From assembly GCA_024138025.1 (NCBI GenBank), contig JAMXBD010000579.1, positions 1 to 64,000 of the forward strand: 64,000 nt of DNA, in the 5' to 3' direction. Both the position numbers and the translations under genes were made by a program. The stretch comes from Combretum micranthum (taxonomy: Eukaryota > Streptophyta > Magnoliopsida > Myrtales > Combretaceae). Shown piece by piece: positions 45,406-56,801 of the stretch (positions are counted from its first letter, which is position 1; the number at the start of each line of letters is the position of its first letter). The notes below the pieces were generated by a model, which was not told where the DNA came from, searched no databases, and was given only the letters and a program-made list of their open reading frames with translations.

Positions 45406-48400
45406 TGTAAAGACCCGACATGCTCAATCCTCAAATTAAGCACACCAAGTCCCCAACCACGTATAACTCTTGCGAATTATACGTAAGGTTGTCTTAAAAG
45501 AAGGTGTTTATGTTGAACATTGCTATCCGATTTTAAGTTATGAAATCGTTTAGTTAGGTTTTTAGATAACTGGATTTAGCAGCGGAAAAATAAACTTTAA
45601 TAAAACATTTCTACATAAAAGCATTTCGAACTTTCACTATTACTAGTGGAAAAACTTTCAGTTAGATAAATATTTACAATAGATTATTTACAAAAACATG
45701 GGCACTAACAAGCCCTTAAATGAAAATACTAATTTATAAATAAATCCAGTCCTCTTACAAAATAAAACAAAAGAAGAATCAAAATACAATTAATATCTCG
45801 ATCCTATCACACTTCACTCATTCTCCCATATCTTCATAATCGCTAAAACCCGGGACAAACATCATCACATCAATCATCACCATCAAACTCATCATCATCA
45901 AGTCATCGTCTCATCATCATCATCAACAATCACAATTCCTGTAAAAAGAATAACAACAACAATAATGAGCTGGAGCCCAGTACACAGCAACACAATCACA
46001 CACGAAGTGACACACGAGCTTAACTAAATGCAAATGCAACAACCACAAGTTATTATCTTTCTTTAAAGTAAACAAATCAACACGGGAGTATTCAAACTCC
46101 GGACAACAGGGATCGCGAGGGGACCTGAGTAACACTCGGACGCTCAGGGGGTTGATATAAGTAGTTCGGGTACTCATACCGTCCTAGATATCGTTAAGTC
46201 AAAGAGAAAAGTAGCTTCCTCCAGGGTTAATAGCCGTTACTTAGCTCATTTATACTCAGTCCATATCATAAAATATAGTTCACCCGTTCTCATAAACGTT
46301 TGAACTAAACTATGGTACTTCCTACCGAGTTTAAATAAATTTTCGCCGATCTATACCCCCCGTCGACTACCCGCCGTACCACTTAATGAAAGTCATCTCA
46401 AATGACAGGAGTGGCCTAAGCGCCTAGATCTATCATGCTCAAACCGAGCAAGTTGCCGCTCCCCGAACCAGATACCAACTTCCATCCCAAACTCATCAAA
46501 CTATGAGGGGTCGCCGTTAGGTTCACACATGACCTGGCGTAGGAATTGGATTTTAACGGCATAAAACACAAATCAACACTCATCAATTATTAAACCGTCT
46601 TTAAGTTTTTAATCCATTTAGGATGCCTATCCTATCAATCATCACGCAAGTTACTGCGTACCTTGAATATGAAATCCAAACATAGCTTCGGAAGGAAATT
46701 TCATAAGATAATCCAGAAGATAAAATCAGATATCCACCACTGTTAAGAAAAGAGCTCGTATAAGAAACTAAACTAAACTAATCATCCACTTCATCAAAAT
46801 CATATAAGAACTTAAGTTATTTATCCAGTCATTTCAAACTCATTTTATTAAATCCTATTTGATCAGACACTAATGTGGAACCCCACTATGGCTGCGAATA
46901 TCGCCCCGCCAAAATATGGACAGTTCTCCTTTGTCTGTCAAAGTATTTTTTTTCTCTTTATTTATAGTGTTTTATTACAAAAGCATTAGCAAGGAATTCA
47001 TAAAACCAAAACATTCATTTTCCAAGTAAACATACATTTGAAACAACATATTCACCATATTATTCAAAGATCATCCTAATTCATTCATCTAAGCTAATTA
47101 ATAGCTATTATCCCATTTTAGCTTAACATTAGCCAAATTGATTAAAATTAGTCATTTAAGTTTTACCAAGCCAAGGTGATCAAACTATATCAATCTAATT
47201 CATTTTAGCTTAGTAAAGTTCATTAAGCCAAGTTAGACTTAGATTAATTACTAGTTCATTATATATCTAAGATCTAGTCACTTAATCCCAAGTTATCTTA
47301 AGCCTATCCAAATTCATCAAAGTTAAACAATCTAATCCATTTTAGTTCATTAAAGTTCATTTAGTCAAGTTGAACTTAGGTTTGTTAACTAAGTTCATTT
47401 TATAACTAACTTCTAGATTTAATCTAATTATTTGTTAAATCTATAAATCTACTTATCCCATGTTTAATTACATGAATTGATTCACTCAACACATCAAATA
47501 TCACTTATCTATCTCATTTTATCTCAAAAAGATCCATTTCCTAAGCAAAACACATTTAACAAATAAAAACAAGTTTTTGACTTTGTTTTGAAAAGTGTTG
47601 CAGCTGGAAAGAATCAAAATTTAAGCATCGATAAGTTTCGAATTTGTAAAAAATTAAAGCATGAAAGTTGTAGATCTCTTTTTAAGATTTCCAACGCAAC
47701 TTGAATCACCTCAATCGGAGGTCGGATGAAAAAGTTATGATGAAAATACGAAAATATGTCAAATCTGGAAATTCAACTTTTCAAAAGGACACGGCCAAGG
47801 GACAAGTCATGTCTCCAAAATGTCGACCTGGCAATGTCACCACAGCCAACGACACGACTTGGGGACAGGCCATGTCTCTAAAATGTCGCTTAAAATTACA
47901 AAGAAAAAGCCTTTGACATGCTTTGTGACATGGCTTGTCACAAAAATGTCTTTTTGACAGCCCGTGCTCTTTTGAAAAACGACTTTTGAAAACATTTTTA
48001 TCAACTTCAAACATCATCTTTAAACACATATACAACTTCAAACATGAATATACTTTACTTTCAACATATCAAACACTTCAAATATCATTTTAAACAACTC
48101 AAACGCTTCAACACTTCCAACAACTCCATCAAACTTCTATTCTAATTCATCATTTTCCTCATCACAATCCCAACTCCCATCAACCATGAATCCAATAAAT
48201 ACATATATAAACAACACTTTTAACTTATTTATAACATCCATACATTATATAAACATATAAAGAACAATTAAAGTAAAAGATCAATTGAAATAGAAAACTT
48301 ATCTATCTAAGAACACATGCACACTTGAGTTTTCTTTATACTTCTAGCTTGATTTCCTTCTCAAATCCCCATTTCTAACTTGATTCTCTTTTATTCCATC

Positions 48401-48992
48401 TTGAATTTGAGATTTGAAGAGAAGAATTTGAGAGAAAAAGAAAAAGGAAAGGAGAAGAAGAAATGGATACGGGAAAAGAATAAGAAGAAAGAGAGAGAGA
48501 GAGAAAAAGGCAGGCAACAAAAGAAATATAAAATAGAAAAGATAAATATAAATATATTTTCAAAATAACGTATTAGATTTAGAACTACCAGATCAATATC
48601 TATAGTTTCATAAGTATTTAGAAGATGATTTTAGAACCGATAGGTTACAAATTAAGAACTTATAATAAGAACTTAATTTAGGAATTTATTTTGGATACAA
48701 AGATATTTAATTTGAGTTCGGGTTTAAGAACTGATATTTTTATTCAAGCAAATGAACTCAAATTTTACTGAGATTTAAGGATTAGCGTTTAGGCTAAGAA
48801 TCAAGAGTCTAGGAATTATCTAAACATTTTTAGAACATGTTTAGAGATTTTAGGAATTTCAAATCTCAAAACCAACTTAATTATTAGCTAATTAAATTAA
48901 GTCAACTTGTCTAATTATATCCTATAATTCATTTTAGTCATTTAATCTATCTAAACTCAATTTCTAATCTTAGTGAAGATTGGGGTATTTCA
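45406..48992 (-). repeat. LARD-like LTR c
   Basis: Nearly identical to LTRs a and b. It ends gattggggtatttca, one T shorter than the others, followed by the target duplication tttac (48993-48997). Confidence 0.9.
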
Positions 48993-49190
48993 TTTACTAT
49001 GCCACAAATATAAAGTTCATTAATTTTGAGAATCAACAACGAATAAATCGCTATCTATGACTAGGAAGCAACAAATATGCACATGCTTGCTGTTTCGTTT
49101 CTTTATGTTAAATAAAACCATAGCAGACAACACACTACAATTTATATAAATTTTACATGCATATTAGTTCACATTGAGCTTTAATATACC
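48993..49190 (+). repeat. ~200-bp CACTA repeat, copy 2
   Basis: Diverged direct repeat of 33774-33971. The LARD-like array inserted between the two copies, using tttac at the boundary as its target. Confidence 0.7.
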
Positions 49191-50929
49191 GTAAATATAA
49201 CATTTTTTAATTTCGAAATAATATTATGAGGAACACAATTTAATTAAAGAAGCATTCGACGCACCCGCAACACATTTTCATATACAATATATTTGCAAAA
49301 TTTGATAGAAAAAGATGCACGAATTACTAAATAGGCCAATGGTAATAATAATAGCCTTTACTTTGAAAAGTTCTATATAGATTCTGAATTTAATAAAAAA
49401 TATTTTGTATAGAGGATGATTTCTTCTATTTGTTTATATAAATATAAGTTACAATTTAATCTTTTCAGAGTGAAAAAAAAAAAAAAGAGAATGGTTATTT
49501 ATGTAAAAAAAAATTGCGATTTGTTTAAATTTATAGAGGGAGTAGTTTCAATTTGAAAAATGAAATAAATTTAAATCCAAAAGCTTAAGAACACCAAAGT
49601 AGGTTATTTTCCTTTAATAATATAGATTATCTATGGAAATAGTGCAAAATTTAGGATGGCATGTTTAATTAAAAAGAAAAAATAGCATATATCACTATAT
49701 AATTTACACATTTTATATCAATAAATTTATATTATTAAAAATAACATATTTTATTTCTGATATTTTACAAAACATTCAAAATACATGCTCGTGTGTTTAA
49801 TTTCTCACAAAACTAAAAACTACTATTAATAAATTATTTACATCCCACATGTTAATTTTTTATAAAATTATAAATAACGGATTTAAGTTGTAGGATTTTG
49901 GTTCAATGTACAAATTTTGATGTTAAGATGTTGAATTAAAAAAAAATATCAATACATATTTCACATATCATTTTTCATATAATTTTACATGAGTAAGATT
50001 TATATATGGTTTGAAAAATTTTCCTCATCAAACTAAGTAATTATCATCTACTTTTATCAATATGTTATTTACATATTAAATATCAAGTAATCTATAAGAT
50101 TATAAATCACGGATTTTAATAATAAATACTTATGTTCGTACGTACAATTTCATAACAAATATGATAAATATATAATTATCATATTACATATGAAATAATT
50201 TATAGTATTATAATTAATATATTTTAATAATAAATTTTTATAAAATGTCCAAATGTACTTTTATGTGTTTAATATTATTAAAAGATCTTATGAAAATACA
50301 AAATGCCAAACGAAACTATATATTGATACAAAAATTATCATGTTACGATCATTTTATTTCCTTCTTTTCTCGGCCGATTACAATCTTTCTTTTTTCATTT
50401 CTTTCCTTCTTCGATTTCCTTCTCCAAAATTTTTTCTTCCAGATTTGTTTCCCACCTCCTTTAGTAATTCATTTTGTGTTTGTATTGATTTTGTTTAAAT
50501 TTTATATTTAGTTTTTATCTGTAATTATTTATTTGTATTTATTTCTATAGGCTTTTATCATTTATTATTATAAGTTCAACAACATCAAAATCAAATATGA
50601 TATAAGGTATATTTTTTCTTTTTAATTTACAATTTTTGTATTTACTGATAAAATTTATTTCATGTTTTAGGTATATTATGATTTTTAATTTATAATATTT
50701 ATACCAATATAAACATATTTATAATATAATATATTTTTACCATTTCTAATATTTGGAGTAAAAAATAGAATAATTATGATTATCAACCTAATATTTTAAA
50801 TAAAATATTAACATTAATAAATTTGTAATATTAATTATAAAATTTTTCATAAAATAACCATATTAAAAAAAATGCAATACGTTCTGTAATAAATAAGAAA
50901 GTTTTTTGAAAAAAAGAAACATATTCAAA
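49191..50929. other. CACTA 3' AT-rich non-coding region
   Basis: Very AT-rich with poly-A and poly-T runs. It contains a C/T-rich stretch at 50340-50470 with short overlapping frames of Phe/Ser/Leu composition that look compositional. No gene is supported. It leads into the subterminal repeat cluster. Confidence 0.6.
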
Positions 50930-51115
50930 TATGAGGTGAAAGTCACCTCATGCTTTTCTTGAGGCGAATTTCGCCCCATGTGAAAAATAAGCGGCGATTT
51001 TCGCTTTCTTTTTCCTAACACGACAACCTCCATATGCGAAATTTTGAGGTAAAAAATTCGCCTCAATAGTTATTGAGTTGAAATTCCGACCTACTGAGGT
51101 GAAAAAATTCGCCTC
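50930..51115. repeat. CACTA right subterminal repeat cluster
   Basis: The motif gaggcgaatttcgcc and variants occur in both orientations: atgaggtgaaagtcacctcat (~50930), tgaggcgaatttcgccccat (50960-50979, perfect inverse of the left copy), gcggcgattttcgc (~50991), gcgaaattttgagg (~51036), aaaaattcgcctca (~51052) and tgaggtgaaaaaattcgcc (~51095). Most copies are palindromic around gcgaa/ttcgc. This resembles a TNPA-type binding array. Confidence 0.75.
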
Positions 51116-51138
51116 TCAAACCCACCTTTTTACTAGTG
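51111..51138 (-). repeat. CACTA right terminal inverted repeat
   Basis: Inward on the minus strand it reads CACTAGTAAAAAGGTGGG, an intact CACTA terminus. Confidence 0.75.
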
Positions 51139-51180
51139 GCGATAAACCATAATTCAATTTTACGTTAACTGTTTGTCAGA
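51139..51180 (+). repeat. CRM-like LTR copy 3, 3' part
   Basis: gcgataaaccataattcaat... matches the last ~40 bases of LTR copies 1 and 2 (gtgataaaccataattcaat at 17198). It restores the LTR that stops at 19880. The sequence after it (taaagcaaggccagg) is not a PBS, so this is the outer end of the array. Confidence 0.8.
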
Positions 51181-52980
51181 TAAAGCAAGGCCAGGAATAA
51201 GTTTGCAACACAAAATGAAAATCTACAAAAAAAAAAAAAAAAAAAAAAAAAAATTAAAAAACTAAATAAAATGATAAGATTAAAGTTTTGGAGAAAGGAA
51301 ACTTAGTGCAGCAACGCCTCTCTACCCAATCTAACATGATGTTGGTTCTCCGTGAAAACTATAACCAATAGTTTAACTTATTATTTGACCGTTAAGTTAA
51401 CAATAAAAGTTAAAATATAAGATATTTTAATTAGGGGAAAGGAAAAAAAATAGTATTTTGAAAAAAAATTACAAATGTAAGTAAGGCAAAAATAATCTCA
51501 TAACTAGGTAACTTGAATCCCATTTCTTCAAAAGATGACTTTAAATTTTATTAAAGAGACGAGTTCAATGTATTTATCTTGGTCTCCTCTCCTAATAAAA
51601 CACAATTCAAAGTCGTCTCTTAAAAATGAATTCAAGTGGCGAATTCAACTTACATATTTTTAGCATTATTTTTTAGTCTTTTGAAAAATTATTAGATCAT
51701 TGCTATTATAAAGAACATGTTACTATAGGATTTTCCTAAATAATATTGTACATATGTTATCAATGATTTACTACTCATTCATATTATTATAATAGCAATT
51801 TCTTACAATTTTATTCCTTATGAATAACTATTATAGTATTTACTTGAGTGTAATAATGGAATCCTATTAGAAAAACTTTGAATACCTATTTATTATTCAA
51901 ACATATGAATAATGATTTAATACTGGAATTAAAATTACTGGTTATCGCTTGAGCTCTACCAATGGTAGTTACTAATTAAAAAAAAAAATTTACCTTTAAA
52001 AATGTAAATTCTATAACGGAAAATTAGTAAAATAACTTATATTTCTTTGTATAGAATTAGAGACGATAATTTTTGTAATAAAAATTTACGTTTAGAGAAA
52101 TTTTGTCTCTAAAACATAATTTTCTTGTAATGATTATACTAGTAATTATAATTTAATAATTATCTATTACAATAATTTTCTTATTAATGTAACTTAAATT
52201 TATACATTATAGATACTTTCCAAAATATAAAATATGAAACTGGCTCCAAAATGTGTTTTAGTAGTTCAGTATGTCCATTACATCTTATTATTATAAGTAG
52301 TGATGGTTTAAAAGTAGTAAGCATACAATGGTAAAATATATTCTGTCACTTTTTTTTTTTTTTTTAAATGCAAAGTTTGAAAAGTTGTCTAATATGCAGA
52401 CTGGGAACTTCACAGCTTCATCAAACATATTACATGTTCATTCAACTAATTATAGAAGTTAATATAAATATTGATTAATGGGTAGTAAATCTATATTCAT
52501 TCAACGAGTTACATGAATGGCCCCTTAAGGAAAATAGATGGAATGATATAATTTTTCTGAAGTTATATCTACGATGAGTAAAAAAAAAAATTGCCACATT
52601 GAATACCTAGGAAAACTGTCGATACTAATTAGGTAATAGAACAATTACCTAAACCCGCTGTTGCTTTATACTTAATGTCGCTCCAATTTCCAGTCGCAAT
52701 AAAATATGGCTTGGTCCGCGCCGGACCATAATAATTGATTCAATCTGACATTAAACCATAACTTGGTTTATTAAAAGGTTTATTTTATTGAAGTTGTAAA
52801 ATAATTGAAGAAATTGAAAGCACACCCTTTGTAAAATCCTTCCCCAGATATTGAATTCAATGACAAAAAAAAAGACATAAGAAAGATATTGGAAAAATAA
52901 AATCTATAAATTATATGGAACAATATTTTGTGTCGGAATAAAGTATGGAGAAGAAGCAATATCTATACATACATATTATT
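51181..52980. other. Non-coding AT-rich flank
   Basis: This is the sequence after the target duplication of the CRM-like array. It contains a poly-A run at ~51227-51253 and no supported gene. It is the continuation of the pre-insertion DNA that ends at 13845. Confidence 0.55.
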
Positions 52981-53199
52981 GGTCTGTTTGAATAGTCTAA
53001 TTTTCATTTGTATCTATATCTTTTTCAAAATGATATATATTAATATATCCGATTTATATTTATATTTTATTTATATTTGATCTTTTAATGAGAACTGTCA
53101 ACTTTTTTTTTATCTGTATCTAATTTTTTATAAAAATTTTATTAAAAAATTTAAAAAAAGTATCTGTGTCTGCAATCTACCAACAAACAAATAGATCCT
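52981..53199. mobile_element. hAT-like MITE, ~219 bp
   Basis: The left end ggtctgtttgaatag and the right end (inverted aggatctatttgtttgttgg) are imperfect inverted repeats. Flanks atattatt (52973-52980) and atattata (53200-53207) match at 7 of 8 positions, fitting an 8-bp hAT-type target duplication. It is non-coding and AT-rich. Confidence 0.5.
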
Positions 53200-53207
53200 A
53201 TATTATA

Positions 53208-54280
53208 TTATCCAAAGACCACACCCCCATAAAGCAAGATATGATAAGAAACCGTCGTGAATTTTCCAATTTTATTTTGAATCTAGATAAAGCCTTGCAC
53301 TGTATACACATTTTGGTTCAATAGATTTATTTAAAATGTTAGTACAATTAATATATAACAACATACATTCATAAATTGTTTAAATACCTCGGATGCACTT
53401 TCATTTACTTGTACAAGTGTCTTTATACTATAGTCTATAGTTAAGTAATTTGTCAAATCTTAAAACTTTCGGCGCCACGGTTCTGCCACATTCTCGTTGT
53501 GTAGCATGAGCGTACAAAATTCACAACATGTTAAAACACATTAATTCATATAAACCTACATTTCCTCTTAATCATTCAACATCAAGTTAACATAATACCT
53601 CAAACATGCATATTATAAATAGGTAGGATATCATCATTATACTTATGATTATAAAGTCCTACTTACTAATGTCGACAAAGCCTATTACATAAAATCAAAC
53701 AATAAGTTTGAATTTGTTTATTTTAATAATATATTGAATAATCATCTATATTGTTAAAATTAAAAAGTCAAGTAATTTTGGTACCCTGCGTAATGTTCAT
53801 CTTAGAGGATTATTGAAAGGATGAGCTGCAATTGGCCATTATCTTTAATGGGATACTTGCAAACAAAAGTAAGCATTAAATACTTGAGATGTTATCTACT
53901 ATGACCACTCTGATAAATAAGTTAATAAGAATATCTGAAGGATCAATGAAATAGAATAAGTGCAATGAGAGTTCATATAATTCTAACCTATTGATAGGGA
54001 CCAACTTTCAAAGAATCGATTACACCATATAGAGCTAACGTGTTATATAATTTAGCTTTGAGAATTCTGTCAAATCAACCTTCTAAAGATGCGTACAATT
54101 TTCTATATGGCTATGGGACGTATTATACAAATTATCATGAATCGATGTATAGGAAAACAGAAGGAAAATGTGAAATGAGTGAAGGAAGCAAGCCTATCGT
54201 AGCTATGATTTCGATCGTGATTGCACAAGGAGGAAACAAAGGAGAATATGGGTGGCACCACGCCTGTGATCTCATGTCAC
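53208..54280. other. Non-coding spacer
   Basis: No coding sequence is supported. The 82-codon frame at 54040-54288 shows no recognisable domain and runs toward the LTR-like region of the next element. Confidence 0.5.
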
Positions 54281-54868
54281 ACTCATAATCATTCCCGTAC
54301 ATCAATCACGTTTGTGATTTTAGTTGTGATCATTAATTGAATTTAGATACGAGGAGATTATGTTCGTGATATTGCCCATTATCCTAATCATGCTCGTGAT
54401 CAAGCCTATGACCAACATTGGAAATTTTGCTTAAAGGAGATCATGGCCTGTGATACAGCGATGATAGGGGGCGAGACAGGAGATAACGCTTTGATGTAGG
54501 GCATGATCCTTACTCTGTATTTGTCGCAAATTTTCCTTTTGATAATTTGTATTATTTACCATTTTTCCATTAAGAAGGGTTATATAAATACCATCTTTTT
54601 GTGACAAACCCTAAGTAAGACATTTCAATATCAGACTTCTTCATTTTGCCTTTCTTTTGAGAGCAAAGTACCTAGTTCTTCTCAATCAATTTATGATTGT
54701 GGTGAGCAACCACTCAATTTATCTTGTGCATCATGTCAAGTGTGAGAAAGTGTAGTTTGGGTTAGTATCGTGTGTCATATCCGATAATAATGCAATTTAC
54801 ATTTTTATTTTCATTGCAAATCAAGTTTCAGGGCCTACTACACCTTCAATCGAGCTTAAAGAGTATCA
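54281..54868 (+). repeat. Probable 3' part of an LTR upstream of gypsy gag-pro
   Basis: It ends a few bases before a decayed PBS at 54874. It carries a TATA-like tatataaata (54575-54584) followed by a leader-like stretch and, further upstream, repeated cgtgat words (54310-54450). The start of the LTR could not be located, so the left boundary is nominal. Confidence 0.4.
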
Positions 54869-54873
54869 TCTTT

Positions 54874-54885
54874 TGGTATTAGAGC
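54874..54885 (+). promoter_or_regulatory. Decayed PBS, initiator Met tRNA
   Basis: TGGTATTAGAGC differs from the standard TGGTATCAGAGC by one C-to-T change. Its position ~430 bases before the gag ATG fits a gypsy element. Confidence 0.65.
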
Positions 54886-55305
54886 TTTGGGTGACAAAAA
54901 GGGTAAGTATTGTGTAGAAAACCATAGGTATATAGTGCTCATTGTTAAAACCATAGATCTAGTGCTTGTAGTAATGGATTGAGTTGTAGAATCTTGTAAT
55001 GTTGTTGTTTCCATCACTACATTGAATTGTTTGAGGAGTTGTAGCTTGTTTATGGCGTGTTCTTATGAGTTTGATAGGATGCGCACTACGTGTTTGATGA
55101 AATGCCTCAACAAAGTTTCTCTAAAGTATTGATTCTATTGTGTAGTCATTGTTGTTCAATTGCGTTGTTTGTTGTGTTGGTGGAGTATAGTGAGAATCGA
55201 AGGTTGTTGTAACCTTTGTAACTGCATTGAAGTAAAGGTGAAATGATGCACACTAAGTGTTCGATAAAATTCCTTTGAACTATTGCATTGTTGTTTCAGT
55301 TAATC

Positions 55306-56801
55306 ATGTCTAATGAAAGCGTGTACGATAGAAATCCTGCTGATACATCAGTAAATCAGCAGCAAAATCCTATAGTTGCCACTGAAATGACTATCGATCA
55401 ATTAATGATCTTAATGGAATGTAAAGGAGATTCGGAGAGCATCCAATGACAAAAGGTTGAGGTGATAATTTTCTTGCGTGGGAAGTTCAGATTCATAGAG
55501 GAGCTCAAAGAATTAAAAAATAAGATTCTACCTTTCACTGGGGGAGAATCACCTGATGATTACTTAGATCGGGAACAACATGTAGGACAAGTTTTCAAGT
55601 GTTGTGAATATGACGAGCTAATTAAAGTTTGACTCTCTACATTAGAGTTCATTGGGTATGCTACATTATGGTGATGTAATTTGTTGAGTAATAAAAGGAG
55701 GAGTAGAGAAGCTGGAATTACCACATGGCAAATGATGAAGTAGTTGGTGCATAGGAGATTTGTTCCGAAATACTATCGATAGGAGTTGTATTTGAGATTG
55801 CGATCATTGCACCAGGGTGGAATGAGTGTGGAGGACTTAAGGAGTTTGAAATGTTAACAACCTGGTGTAATGTGGAAGATACTTAAAAGCAAACTATAGC
55901 CTATTTCATAATTAGGTTGAATTTTGAGATTAATAGTGTTGTAGAACTCTAGAGTTTTTCCACATTAGAGGAAGCTATCAACTTAGCTTGCAAGGTCAAA
56001 AGGTAATGAAAGAGAATTCCGTATTGATCCTTGTTGCATCCTGATTGGGGCTTTAGCTCCAATCAATCATTTCTAGAGAGAATAATGAAGAGAGAAGGTA
56101 GTGGAAATGTTGGGAAGATGGATAGAAGAGATGACAATAGAGGCAAGGTAGTTGCTAATATTAGTAATGCCAACACTAGATCGTAAACGGATGGTAGATG
56201 GAGTAGCCAGGTGAAATGTCTCAAGTGTTTAAGGTATGGGCACATTGTGCTCAGTGTCCAAACAGAAGAGTTATGGTTGCTGTGTCTGTGCATGCAGAGC
56301 TTGAGGTTGTAAATGAAGATGAGAAAGAGGAGGAGGAGAACTTATTGACAGAATTGGACGAGGAGGAAGATGGTACTGCAGAGTGTTAGGTCTTGCTACT
56401 AACATGTCTTTAGTAGTGAGACGAGCATTGAATGTAGCTCAGGCCATTGGGGATGAACAAAGAGGGAATATAATTCATATTAAGTGAAAGGTGAAGGTTG
56501 CAGTTTGTTTTAGTTATTACTGATGGAGGAAATTATACGAATGTTGCGGTTGTTTCTATGGTAGAGAAACTTAAGCTTCCCATTATTCTACATCTACATC
56601 CTTATAAGCTACATTGGCTTAAGGAGTCAGTTCAAGTGACTCGATAGGTTAAAGTACCGATCTCTATTTTGGAAGGCATGAAGATGAGATATTGTGTGAT
56701 GTTCTACCCATGAGTATTACTCATATTATGTTGGATCAACCTTCGCTTTTTGATTGATAAGTTCTTCATGATGGGTACAAGAATACTTATGCTTTTGTAA
56801 A
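55306..56801 (+). pseudogene. Ty3/gypsy gag-protease pseudogene (second family)
   Basis: ATG at 55306 opens a frame that soon meets TGA. Gag motifs then follow with stops and frameshifts: ILPFTGGESPDDYLD (~55526), ELIKV then a stop, LSTLEFIGYATLW, REAGITTWQMMK, HRRFVPKYYR, ELYLRLRSLHQGGMSVEDLR (~55783) and a degenerate knuckle VKCLKCLRYGHIV (~56213). An acidic patch (~56310-56380) precedes a protease-like tail: TDGGNYTNVAVVSMVEKL (~56519), LHPYKLHWLKESVQVT and VLHDGYKNTYAFVNE (~56761). It is interrupted at 56802 by a long LTR, and no RT is present in the window. Confidence 0.72.

Larger units (their letters stand above)
33972..48992 (-). mobile_element. LARD-like retroelement array: 3 LTRs and 2 internal regions, TSD TTTAC
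   Basis: LTRs 33972-37563, 39708-43301 and 45406-48992 (3587-3594 bp) all start TG and end TCA on the plus strand. TTTAC flanks the whole unit (33967-33971 and 48993-48997), so three LTRs and two interiors lie within one TSD pair. Orientation is minus, because GCTCTGATACCA (inverse of the initiator-Met PBS) sits next to the start of the second and third LTRs. No gag or pol is detectable in the 2.1-kb interiors. Long LTRs with a non-coding interior match the LARD class. It must have been mobilised by proteins of another element. Confidence 0.9.
19881..51138 (+). mobile_element. CACTA (En/Spm) transposon, 31.3 kb including nested insertions
   Basis: The right terminus reads CACTAGTAAAAAGG inward on the minus strand. 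The left terminus catggtagaaaagttgg is a decayed match to the same inverted repeat. The insertion splits one LTR; acg (19878-19880) and gcg (51139-51141) are an imperfect 3-bp TSD, the length typical of CACTA elements. A perfect 20-bp subterminal inverted repeat links the ends. The interior holds TNP2-type transposase and a TNPA-like gene in the usual order. About 21 kb of the span is later LTR-retroelement insertion, leaving ~10 kb of CACTA sequence. Confidence 0.8.
13846..51180 (+). mobile_element. Tandem CRM-like gypsy array (LTR-int-LTR-int-LTR), split by CACTA
   Basis: Three related ~600-650-bp LTRs (13846-14483, 16581-17236, 19325-19880 joined to 51139-51180) enclose two internal regions with the same gene order and the same large deletion. 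TAAAG precedes the first LTR (13841-13845) and follows the last (51181-51185); the shared flank extends to GATAAAG. The three LTRs and two interiors thus behave as one insertion unit. Such arrays are usually explained by unequal or ectopic LTR recombination. The CRM assignment rests on LTRs starting TGATGAAG inside the integrase reading frame and on the gag and integrase-tail style. It is my recognition, not a database result. Confidence 0.7.

Noticed and set aside
34494..46177. 84-92-codon frame repeated in all three LARD-like LTRs (34494, 40204, 45923)
   Set aside because: Its recurrence is due to LTR duplication. The middle copy is frameshifted by one base, and no known domain is visible.
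42682..48568. Overlapping frames on both strands at 42682-42878 and 48375-48568 (Lys/Glu-rich or Ser/Phe/Leu-rich)
   Set aside because: Both come from the gagaaaga purine tract of the LTR leader. Open frames on both strands of a low-complexity tract are expected by chance.
54040..54288. 82-codon plus-strand frame
   Set aside because: No recognisable feature, and it sits in non-coding sequence leading into an LTR-like region.
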